A stretch of DNA of 14,550 bases from Alphaproteobacteria bacterium (GTDB lineage Bacteria; Pseudomonadota; Alphaproteobacteria; Rhizobiales; Aestuariivirgaceae). The stretch covers positions 1-14,550 of the forward strand of contig JAJRRZ010000229.1 in assembly GCA_024279045.1 (NCBI GenBank), read 5' to 3'. Made by a program: the position numbers and the translations under genes. Of the stretch, positions 1 through 6,387 are shown in pieces. Positions within the stretch are counted from its first letter, which is position 1. Each line of letters opens with the position of its first letter. The notes under the pieces were generated by a model. That model made no database searches and had not been told where the DNA came from. It saw only the letters and a list, made by a program, of their open reading frames with translations.

Positions 1-51
1 AAGCTCCTCCAGACGCTGCTCAAAATCCCAGAACCCCTTCTGTCCCTTCAT
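1..51 (-). CDS. IS5-type transposase, N-terminal fragment (runs off window edge)
   Basis: The minus strand opens a reading frame with ATG at 51-49 that is still open at base 1, giving 17 residues, MKGQKGFWDFEQRLEEL. This resembles the N-terminus of IS5-superfamily transposases, which often start with a short basic segment, then F-x-D and an acidic ERL-like helix. A Shine-Dalgarno GGAGG (complement of 61-65) lies 9 bases before the ATG, which supports this start. If the call is right, an insertion sequence begins between here and ntrX and its terminal repeat should lie within about 52-150, but I could not identify that end because the other end is outside the window. Seventeen residues is little to go on, so the family call rests on motif memory alone. 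Confidence 0.5.
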   Translation of the reverse strand, partial: MKGQKGFWDFEQRLEEL

Positions 52-156
52 TCTGACATCCCTCCAGCGATTCAGGCTTCTTTCTCACCGGAGTGAATCA
101 TATTCCGACTGAAATGCCCAGTTTCCGGAGGTGTCCAGATGCGGCATTCAGGCGAA

Positions 157-210
157 ATATCAGTGCTCTTGCGCCCGCTGGCAATATATGAAGTGCAAGG
201 GGGCTGATAT
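157..210 (-). terminator. Imperfect hairpin downstream of ntrX
   Basis: Bases 157-174 and 193-210 form an inverted repeat of 18-base arms with about four mismatches and an 18-base loop. The outer seven bases (ATATCAG / CTGATAT) pair perfectly. It lies 33-86 bases after the ntrX stop codon, so it may mark the 3' end of the ntrYX transcript. There is no T-tract, so intrinsic termination is uncertain. Confidence 0.35.
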
Positions 211-242
211 GCAGCGGAAATGGCTTGGGATGCCGTGCAAAT

Positions 243-1622
243 TTATGGGTCCTGACCCTGGCCCTGCAGTCCCAGTCCCTTCAGCTTGCGATACAGGGCG
301 GATCGCTCCATGCCGATGGCACTGGCCGTGCGCGAGATGTTGCCCGCAAAGCGCGCCAGCTGCGCCTGCAGATATTCCCGCTCGAAAGCCTCGCGCGCCT
401 CCTTCAGCGGCAGCGCCAGCAACCGCTCCAGCATCAGCCCGTGGATCTCGCCGTCTCCCGGCGCTTCTTCCGGCGGCAGCATGTCCGGCGTGATCTCGTC
501 GATGTCTTCCGCCCCATGCAATATCATCAGTCGCTCGACATAATTGCGCAACTGACGCACATTGCCAGGCCAGTCGCGCGCCTGCAGCGCCGCCAGCGCC
601 GCTGCCGAAAGCCGCTTCACCGGATGCCCCGACTGGCGCGAATACTGCTCGATGAAATGCTCCACCAGCGCCGGAATGTCCTCGCGCCGCTCCTCCAGCG
701 GCGGCACCGGCACCGGCACCACTGCCAGCCGGTGATACAGATCCGCCCGGAACGCGCCATCGCGCGAGAGCTGTTCCAGGTCCTGGCTGGTGGATGACAC
801 GATGCGCACATCCACCTGCACCTGATGCGCACCCCCCACGCGCGTGAAGGTCTGCTCCATCAGCACCCGCAATACCTTGCTCTGCGTTTCCGGCGGCATG
901 TCCGCCACCTCGTCGATGAACAACGTGCCGCCATGCGCCTCTTCCAGTTTGCCGATGACATGCTGGCCCGGCGCCGGCTCGCTGCCGAACAGCTCTTCCT
1001 CCATGCGCTCCGCGGACAACGCCGCCGCCGGCAACACCACAAACGGCCCATTCGCCCGGCGCGATTGCGCATGCAGCCGCCGCGCGGCCAGCTCCTTGCC
1101 CGCACCGGGCGGGCCGGAAATGAGCACCCGGGCGTTGCTCGGTGCCACTTTGTCGATGGTCTGACGCAATTGCCGCATGGCTGGGGAATCGCCCACCATG
1201 CGCCATTCGCCCCCGCCCCGATGTTTCAGCTCGATGTTTTCACGCTTCAGCCGCGACAGCTCCAACGCCCGCTGCACCACCAGCACCAGCTTGTCGGCCT
1301 TGAACGGTTTCTCGATGTAGTCATGCGCGCCCTTCTTGATGGCGTCCACGGCTGTCTCGATGTTGCCATGCCCGGAAATGATCACCACCGGCAAATCCGC
1401 GTGCGCCGCCTTGATCACCTCCAGCAGCTCCAGCCCGTCCAGCTTTGATCCTTGCAACCAGATATCCAGCACCACCAGCGCCGGGCGCCGCCCGTTGATC
1501 TCGCGAAGCGCCTGCGTGCTGTCGCCAGCCAGCCGCACCTCGAAGCCCTCGTCTTCCAGGATGCCACCGATCAACTCGCGGATATCGGCTTCGTCATCGA
1601 CGATCAGGATGTCGGCACTCAT
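243..1622 (-). CDS. ntrX: NtrX, NtrC-family response regulator
   Basis: This 459-residue protein is the response regulator of the NtrY/NtrX pair, which controls nitrogen metabolism, respiration or envelope functions in alphaproteobacteria. The receiver domain (about 1-120) has the acidic pair D9/D10, phospho-acceptor D53, S83 and K105. An AAA+ domain follows with Walker A GPPGAGKE at 170-177 and Walker B GGTLFIDE at 231-238, and an FRADLYHRL arginine-finger segment. The C-terminus carries a Fis-type helix-turn-helix (NISRTASAIGMERSALYRKL). The GAFTGA loop that contacts sigma54 is absent between ELFG (210-213) and Walker B. This is typical of alphaproteobacterial NtrX and suggests it does not act as a classical sigma54 activator. 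Its ATG overlaps the ntrY stop by 4 bp (ATGA), so the two are probably translationally coupled. No sign of truncation. Confidence 0.95.
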   Translation of the reverse strand: MSADILIVDDEADIRELIGGILEDEGFEVRLAGDSTQALREINGRRPALVVLDIWLQGSKLDGLELLEVIKAAHADLPVVIISGHGNIETAVDAIKKGAHDYIEKPFKADKLVLVVQRALELSRLKRENIELKHRGGGEWRMVGDSPAMRQLRQTIDKVAPSNARVLISGPPGAGKELAARRLHAQSRRANGPFVVLPAAALSAERMEEELFGSEPAPGQHVIGKLEEAHGGTLFIDEVADMPPETQSKVLRVLMEQTFTRVGGAHQVQVDVRIVSSTSQDLEQLSRDGAFRADLYHRLAVVPVPVPPLEERREDIPALVEHFIEQYSRQSGHPVKRLSAAALAALQARDWPGNVRQLRNYVERLMILHGAEDIDEITPDMLPPEEAPGDGEIHGLMLERLLALPLKEAREAFEREYLQAQLARFAGNISRTASAIGMERSALYRKLKGLGLQGQGQDP

Positions 1623-3958
1623 GTGTTCACGTCCTCTTCACTGCCCGCCTTCATCTCTTCAGCGCGCCCCGCACCTCTCTGTTCGACCATTTCGCCGGCC
1701 ACCCGCCGCGGCAGCCACAGGCTCACCATTGCCCCGCGCCCCTGCCCGATGTCCTCCGGCGCATCATCCAGCGTCAGCCGTCCCCCATGCTCCTCCATGA
1801 TGCGCCGCACGATGGCCAGCCCCAGGCCGGTGCCTTTCTCGCGCGTGGTCATGTAGGGCTCAGTCAGCCGCTGCCGGTTTTCCTTCGGCAAACCACGCCC
1901 GTTGTCGATCACTCGGATGGCCACCCCTTCCCCTTCCTCCTCCAGCCGCACCACGATACGCCCGCTGACATCCGGCTCCTCCTCGCGCCGCGCCTCGATG
2001 GCCTCGCGCGCATTCTTCACCAGATTGATCAACGCCTGGGTAATCAGTCTCCGGTCGAAATCCAGTTCCACCGGCTGCTCGGGCAACTGCAGGTCTATGG
2101 AGATGTCGCCACTGCTCACCCGTTGCAGCAGCAGCGCCTCCTTCACCACCTGCACCAGATCCTGACGCTCTGGCTGCGCCTGTGGCATCCGCGCGAAGGA
2201 AGAGAACTCGTCCACCATGCGCCCGATGTCCTCCACCTGCCGCACGATGGTGTCGGTGCATTGGGCAAACACGTCCGGATCGGAGGAAATCTCCCGCCCG
2301 AAGCGCCGCTTCAACCGCTCCGCCGAAAGCTGAATGGGAGTCAACGGGTTCTTGATCTCGTGCGCAATGCGCCGAGCAATGTCCGCCCAGGCGGCGTTGC
2401 GCTGCGCGTTCATCAACTCCGTGGTATCGTCGAAGGTAAGCACATGGCCCACCACTGCGCCATCCTCGCCATGCTCCGCCGCCACCCGCACCATGAAGCT
2501 GCGCTCCTGTTCGCCAACACGCATGTGCACATGATCTTCCGCAAAGCCGGAGCGCCGCGTGCGGGCCTTGTCCAGCACCGGCTGAAATGCCGCCGCCACC
2601 TGCACCAGCGGCATTCCCAGACATTCCTCCCTCAGCCCCAGCAAGTCGCGTGCCGAGCGGTTCATCAGCCGCACGCGCCCATCCACGTCCAGCCCCATCA
2701 CCCCGGCGGAAACCCCGGCCAGCACCGCCTCCATGAATTGCCGCCGCTCGTCCAGTTCGTGATAGGCATCCAGCAATTTCTGACGCTGCTCCTTCAGTTG
2801 CCGCGTCATCTGATTGAACACGCGCACCAGCCTTTCCACATCACCCTTGCCGCGAGGCGAAGGAAGGCGCACATCGAAATTGCCCCGCGCCAGCTCGCGC
2901 GAAGCACCGATCAGCCCCACCACCGGCGCCACCAGCCGGTCGGCCAGCCACATGCCGAACCAGGTGGCCGCCAGCAGGAAAATGAGCGCCACTCCGGCAT
3001 AGACAAAAGCAAAGGTGATCTGCAGCCCGAAGCGCTGCCTCTTGAAGGAAAGAAATTCGTTCAATTCTTCCTGCGCGGCACGCAATTGGCGAATGACCTG
3101 CGGATCCACCGCCCGGTAGATCAGCAGGTAACTGCCCGGCAATTTCTCCAGTTTCAGCAGGGCACGGATGAAATTGTCGCCCGGACCGGGGCCGGTTACC
3201 AGCGCCTTGTCGCCCCCCGCGGCACGAAAGGCGTCCGGCGGTGGTGGCCGGAAACTGATGCGCCGATCCGCCACGATGGCCGCCTCCACCCGCTGCCGCG
3301 CCGGGTTGATGATATACGCCGCCGGAATGCCCCGCACCGCCGCCAATACCGACATGCGTTGCAAAAACTGTTGCAGGTCGCTCTGCATCAGTTCGCGGTT
3401 GGCCTCCACGTCGCGCGCCATGGCCCGTGCATCCAGCCGCGCCTGTGCCATCTTGTCCTGGATGTACGCCTCCGACACGATGATCGCACGCCGCACGATG
3501 CTCTCGATTCGCTCGGAAAACCACGCATCCAGCCCACGGTTCAGCGTTACGGAGGCGAACAGCGCCACGATGATGGCCGGCACCGCCGCAAACACCGACA
3601 ACAGCCCGACAATGCGCGCATGCAGCCGCGCCCCGGCCAGCCGCTGCCTGCGCGCCCGCCACAGCCAGTAGACCTGCACCGCAATGAGCGCCGCCAGCAG
3701 CAATACCATCACGCCATTGGCCGCCACCAGCCAGATGACCAGCTCCGCTGTCGGCTTGATGGGCGTCAGCCCGGTCAGGATCAGATAGGTAACCAGCCCC
3801 AGCACCAGGGCCGCCGCCACCAGCACAAGCCCTGCCCGTCCGGTGCGCGGGCGGCGGAAAGAAACTATATCGTCATCATTGGCAACAGGCCGCGCCGCCG
3901 CGCCCGCCCGAGCGCCACCCGCGTGTTCGGCAACCATCTCTGCGTCGGCAGACCCCAT
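1619..3958 (-). CDS. ntrY: NtrY, membrane sensor histidine kinase
   Basis: This 779-residue inner-membrane kinase phosphorylates NtrX. Three hydrophobic segments lie at about 43-64, 73-99 and 116-138. A periplasmic sensor region (about 145-310) and a fourth membrane segment (about 311-338) follow. Next come HAMP (about 339-395), PAS (about 405-515) and the kinase core. The H-box HEIKNPLTPIQ has its phospho-acceptor at H533. The N-box is around N645-N649, G1 is DNGRG at 685-689 and G2 is GTGLGLA at 709-715, so all catalytic boxes are intact. The frame is open further upstream to 4123, but I chose the ATG at 3958-3956 because AGGAG (complement of 3965-3969) lies 6 bases before it and the upstream extension has no recognisable domain. 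The gene heads a two-gene unit with ntrX. An operator-like motif lies 23-50 bases upstream of the start. Confidence 0.95.
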   Translation of the reverse strand: MGSADAEMVAEHAGGARAGAAARPVANDDDIVSFRRPRTGRAGLVLVAAALVLGLVTYLILTGLTPIKPTAELVIWLVAANGVMVLLLAALIAVQVYWLWRARRQRLAGARLHARIVGLLSVFAAVPAIIVALFASVTLNRGLDAWFSERIESIVRRAIIVSEAYIQDKMAQARLDARAMARDVEANRELMQSDLQQFLQRMSVLAAVRGIPAAYIINPARQRVEAAIVADRRISFRPPPPDAFRAAGGDKALVTGPGPGDNFIRALLKLEKLPGSYLLIYRAVDPQVIRQLRAAQEELNEFLSFKRQRFGLQITFAFVYAGVALIFLLAATWFGMWLADRLVAPVVGLIGASRELARGNFDVRLPSPRGKGDVERLVRVFNQMTRQLKEQRQKLLDAYHELDERRQFMEAVLAGVSAGVMGLDVDGRVRLMNRSARDLLGLREECLGMPLVQVAAAFQPVLDKARTRRSGFAEDHVHMRVGEQERSFMVRVAAEHGEDGAVVGHVLTFDDTTELMNAQRNAAWADIARRIAHEIKNPLTPIQLSAERLKRRFGREISSDPDVFAQCTDTIVRQVEDIGRMVDEFSSFARMPQAQPERQDLVQVVKEALLLQRVSSGDISIDLQLPEQPVELDFDRRLITQALINLVKNAREAIEARREEEPDVSGRIVVRLEEEGEGVAIRVIDNGRGLPKENRQRLTEPYMTTREKGTGLGLAIVRRIMEEHGGRLTLDDAPEDIGQGRGAMVSLWLPRRVAGEMVEQRGAGRAEEMKAGSEEDVNT

Positions 3959-3964
3959 GCACGA

Positions 3965-3969
3965 CTCCT
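3965..3969 (-). promoter_or_regulatory. Ribosome binding site fixing the ntrY start
   Basis: The minus strand reads AGGAG with a 6-base spacer to the ATG at 3958. It is the reason for preferring this start over the ATG codons further upstream, at 4123, 4015 and 3988. Confidence 0.7.
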
Positions 3970-3978
3970 GTTCCAGGC

Positions 3979-4009
3979 AATGTGGCATTCTTGCCACAGA
4001 ATGTGGCAA
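3979..4009. promoter_or_regulatory. Operator-like cluster of three TGTGGCA half-sites
   Basis: TGTGGCA (3981-3987), its exact complement TGCCACA (3992-3998) and TGTGGCA again (4002-4008) lie in a row. The first two form a perfect 7-bp inverted repeat around four bases. The first and third are direct repeats, AATGTGGCA, with starts 21 bp apart, which is two helical turns. The cluster lies just upstream of the ntrY ribosome binding site and within the divergent ntrY/MBL region, as expected of a binding site for a dimeric regulator. Which protein binds is unknown; autoregulation by NtrX is a guess. Confidence 0.45.
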
Positions 4010-4192
4010 ATTCATCACAAGACAGGCAGCACGGTAAAGCCCCTCGTATGACGCAAGGGCATGGCGCGGCGAGAGAGTTTTCCAGCCAGGATGCCACGCA
4101 TTGGCCCATCGCCCCTGCCGCACCCGGCGGGATGCCTGTTGCCAATATCCACCTGCCGCTGATATGTGCCACGATACTGGAGATTCCGCGAA

Positions 4193-4207
4193 CCCCGAAT
4201 TCCGGGG
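4193..4207 (+). promoter_or_regulatory. Small hairpin in leader of the MBL-fold gene
   Basis: CCCCG (4193-4197) and CGGGG (4203-4207) flank a five-base AATTC loop, and GCGA / TCGC can extend the stem after short unpaired gaps. It lies 26 bases before the MBL start codon. It could affect leader structure or may be chance in GC-rich DNA. Confidence 0.2.
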
Positions 4208-4222
4208 CAGTCGCGCACATGC

Positions 4223-4227
4223 GGGAG
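4223..4227 (+). promoter_or_regulatory. Ribosome binding site fixing the MBL-fold start
   Basis: GGGAG lies 6 bases before the ATG at 4234. It favours this start over the nearby in-frame ATG at 4219 and over a much longer open frame reaching back to 3982. Confidence 0.6.
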
Positions 4228-4233
4228 CAACCC

Positions 4234-5073
4234 ATGGCGGAGCTGCACTTCACCATACTGGGCTGCGCATCATCGGGCGGAGTGCCGCGCATCGGCAACG
4301 ACTGGGGCCGCTGCGATCCGAACGAGCCGAAGAACCGCCGCCGCCGCTGCTCACTGCTTGTGCGGCGGCGCGAAGGTGGCGCGGAAGACAGCGGCGAGAC
4401 ACGGCTGCTCATCGACACCTCGCCGGACATGCGGGAGCAGTTGCTGGATGCCGAGGTGGGCTGGCTGGATGCGGTGCTCTACACCCACGAGCATGCCGAT
4501 CACACCCACGGCATCAACGACCTGCGCGGGGTGTATTTCAACATGGGGCGCAGGCGCGTGCCGGTGCATGCCAATTCCGGCACGGCGGAAATGCTGCAAT
4601 CAAGCTTCGGCTACGTGTTCAACTCACCGGCAGGCAGCCCCTACCCGCCCATTTGCGACCTCAACCTCATCAAGGCCGGGCGGGAGGTGGTCATTGAGGG
4701 TGCGGGCGGAGCCATCGCGGCCATGCCGGTGGAGCTGGAGCATGGCATCATCCGCTCCTACGGCTTTCGCATCGGCGGCCTGGCCTATACGCCGGATCTC
4801 AATGACATTCCGGAAAAGTCCGTGGCGATGCTGGAAGGGCTGGATGTGTGGATTGTCGATGCCTTCCGCCCGGGACCGGAGCCGCATCCCACCCATTTCG
4901 TGCTGGAAGAGGCGCTGAAGTGGATCGAGCGGCTCAAGCCCGAACGCGCCATTCTCACCAACCTCGGCGTGCTGATGGATTACGCCACGCTCAAACGCCA
5001 GCTGCCCGCCGGCGTGGAGCCGGCATTCGACGGCATGGAAATCGTCCTGCCGCAAAGAAAGCCTGCGCAATGA
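4234..5073 (+). CDS. MBL-fold metal-dependent hydrolase (PhnP-like)
   Basis: This 279-residue protein belongs to the metallo-beta-lactamase superfamily, in the cytoplasmic branch similar to PhnP cyclic phosphodiesterases that is widespread in alphaproteobacteria. It opens with the family's usual MAELHFTILGCASSGGVPRI. The metal site motif HEHADH spans H85-H90, and further likely ligands are H170, D209 and H221 in the segment DAFRPGPEPHPTH. A cluster of cysteine and basic residues lies near 27-45 (CDPNEPKNRRRRCS). No signal peptide or membrane segment is seen. The substrate is not known from sequence; a phosphodiester is likely by family. In many relatives this gene follows metG and tatD, but here it is alone, divergent from ntrY and convergent with the zinc-finger gene, whose end is only 8 bp away. 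Confidence 0.85.
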   Translation: MAELHFTILGCASSGGVPRIGNDWGRCDPNEPKNRRRRCSLLVRRREGGAEDSGETRLLIDTSPDMREQLLDAEVGWLDAVLYTHEHADHTHGINDLRGVYFNMGRRRVPVHANSGTAEMLQSSFGYVFNSPAGSPYPPICDLNLIKAGREVVIEGAGGAIAAMPVELEHGIIRSYGFRIGGLAYTPDLNDIPEKSVAMLEGLDVWIVDAFRPGPEPHPTHFVLEEALKWIERLKPERAILTNLGVLMDYATLKRQLPAGVEPAFDGMEIVLPQRKPAQ

Positions 5074-5081
5074 AGCCAGTT

Positions 5082-5327
5082 TCAGCCAGCGTGGCGTTCC
5101 AGCACCACGCTGGCCGGTTCGCAGGCATCCTCGGCCAATGCGGGGTCATGGCGGATAATGGTGGAGCAATAGCTGCATTGCACCTGCCCACCCTCTTCCA
5201 GATGGAAATACACATGCGGATGATCCATCGGCGGCGTGGCCCCGGCGCAACCCACATGGCGCGTACCGACGCGGATTTCCTCCACGCCTTCATCGTTGTG
5301 CAGCAACAGGGTGATTTCCTTGGCCAT
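5082..5327 (-). CDS. Small zinc-finger (zf-CHCC) protein
   Basis: This 81-residue protein matches the zf-CHCC domain family. The family includes the NDUFS6 subunit of respiratory complex I and many short bacterial proteins of unknown role. The likely zinc ligands are C27 (VGCAG), H38 (DHPHVY), C51 and C54 (CSYC). It is cytoplasmic, with no signal or membrane segment. The start at 5327 is supported by an AGGAGG (complement of 5336-5341) 8 bases upstream, and a longer open frame to 5390 would run into the inverted repeat at 5352-5515. The first base of that repeat is only 24 bases beyond the start codon, so the native promoter is either carried by the repeat or displaced by it. Confidence 0.85.
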   Translation of the reverse strand: MAKEITLLLHNDEGVEEIRVGTRHVGCAGATPPMDHPHVYFHLEEGGQVQCSYCSTIIRHDPALAEDACEPASVVLERHAG

Positions 5328-5351
5328 CCCCTTCTCCTCCTGTATTTCCTT

Positions 5352-5515
5352 AGGGTCTGGTCTCAATAAATGAGTGCTTGTCATGGGCATTTTGGCAAAA
5401 TGGCAGCGGTTTTTCGTTCGCAGGCAATAGTGGAGCTATTGGCAAGAACGAAAAACCGTCTGATATGAAGCCAAAATGGCCATGGGGAGTGCTCAGGTAT
5501 TTGAGTCCAGACCCT
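5352..5515. repeat. Long imperfect inverted repeat, MITE-like
   Basis: The 164 bp fold on themselves. The left arm is 5352-5430, the loop TGGAG is 5431-5435 and the right arm is 5436-5515, with roughly three quarters of positions paired. The termini AGGGTCTGG and CCAGACCCT match perfectly over 9 bp. Other perfect blocks include CATTTTGGC with its complement and the 13-mer CGGTTTTTCGTTC (complement at 5446-5458). There is no open reading frame inside and the base composition is more A/T-rich than the neighbours. Size, perfect ends and lack of coding content fit a miniature inverted-repeat transposable element. I see no convincing target duplication beyond a possible TA on the left. A structured RNA gene is the alternative. 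Confidence 0.65.
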
Positions 5516-5567
5516 GGCGCTCAGCAGGTAGCATAACCGCAACCACCTTGAAAAGGGAGCACCCACC

Positions 5568-6347
5568 ATGCCGCGGTTCGATTCCGACGGGCTGAGCATA
5601 CACTACGAGACCTTTGGTGAACGCGGCGCCCCGCCGGTGCTGCTGCTGCATGGCTTCGCCTCCAACGGAAGGGTGAACTGGATCTCCACTAGCTGGACAA
5701 CTTTTCTCGCCGAAGAAGGATTCCTTGTCATCGTGCCGGACTTTCCCGGTCATGGGCAGAGCGACAAGCCACATGATTCCGCACGCTATCCAGCCCCCCG
5801 CATGGCCGGGGACATGGCCCGCCTGCTGGCCCATCTGCGCATCGAACGCGCCCATGTGATGGGTTATTCCATGGGAGCGCGGGTGGCGGCGTTTCTGGCC
5901 CTGGCACATCCGCAAAAGGTCTGCGCGCTGGTGTTGGCCGGCATGGCGGGCAACCTGATTGCCGGGGTGGGCGGCGCGGAAGAGATCGCGCGGGCGCTGC
6001 TGGCCGAAAATCCGGACGCCGCGGACATCCCCGCCTGGGCGCGAGGGTTTCGCCAGTTCGCCGAGCGCGTGGGCAACGACCTGCAGGCGCTGGCTGCGTG
6101 CATCACCTCCTCGCGCACGCCCATTGCGCCGGAAGCGCTGCACAAGCTCGACATGCCGGTGCTGGTAACAGTTGGCAGCGAGGATGGCATCGCCGGCGAT
6201 CCGGCGCTGCTGATGCCTCACCTGCCGAGCAACGCCGAACTGCTGCTGCTGCAGGGCCGCGATCACATGAACGCCGTCGGCGACCGCCGCCACAAACAGG
6301 CCGTCGCGGCTTTTCTGAAACGCCACGAACGGCGCTGCTTCCCATGA
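5568..6347 (+). CDS. Alpha/beta hydrolase
   Basis: This 259-residue cytoplasmic protein has the alpha/beta hydrolase fold. The oxyanion-side motif LLLHGF is at 25-30 and PGHGQSD at 60-66. The nucleophile elbow is GYSMG at 99-103 with S101. The likely rest of the triad is D206 (GSEDG) and H233 (GRDH). The family includes esterases, lipases and related hydrolases; the substrate cannot be told from sequence. Close relatives with RVNWI-x(n)-MGYSMGAR are common in alphaproteobacteria. A GGGAG lies about 9 bases before the ATG. Only 52 bp separate the start from the 164-bp inverted repeat, so its promoter must be in that short gap or inside the repeat. It converges on the downstream vWA gene, with a shared hairpin between the stops. 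Confidence 0.85.
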   Translation: MPRFDSDGLSIHYETFGERGAPPVLLLHGFASNGRVNWISTSWTTFLAEEGFLVIVPDFPGHGQSDKPHDSARYPAPRMAGDMARLLAHLRIERAHVMGYSMGARVAAFLALAHPQKVCALVLAGMAGNLIAGVGGAEEIARALLAENPDAADIPAWARGFRQFAERVGNDLQALAACITSSRTPIAPEALHKLDMPVLVTVGSEDGIAGDPALLMPHLPSNAELLLLQGRDHMNAVGDRRHKQAVAAFLKRHERRCFP

Positions 6348-6350
6348 ACA

Positions 6351-6375
6351 AAGGCCCCGCATGTCGCAGGGCCTT
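6351..6375. terminator. Convergent-gene hairpin
   Basis: AAGGCCC (6351-6357) and GGGCCTT (6369-6375) form a perfect 7-bp stem around an 11-base loop. It lies between the stops of the alpha/beta hydrolase and the first vWA gene, so it can serve both. There is no strong T-tract on either side. Confidence 0.5.
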
Positions 6376-6387
6376 CCCTCTGCACGA

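Noticed and set aside
160..1206. Long alternative minus-strand frame overlapping ntrX
   Set aside because: Its product is low-complexity A/G/R and it overlaps the intact ntrX frame.
3981..3998. Sigma54 (-24/-12) promoter in the TGTGGCA palindrome
   Set aside because: The GG and GC dinucleotides are separated by 7 bases, not the required 10.
1787..4051. A 754-codon open frame on the plus strand opposite ntrY
   Set aside because: It is rich in H, R, P and Q with no domain, as expected from the antisense frame of a GC-rich gene; ntrY on the other strand has complete kinase motifs.
3982..4233. N-terminal extension of the MBL-fold gene
   Set aside because: The extra 84 residues have no family similarity, and a ribosome site precedes the ATG at 4234.
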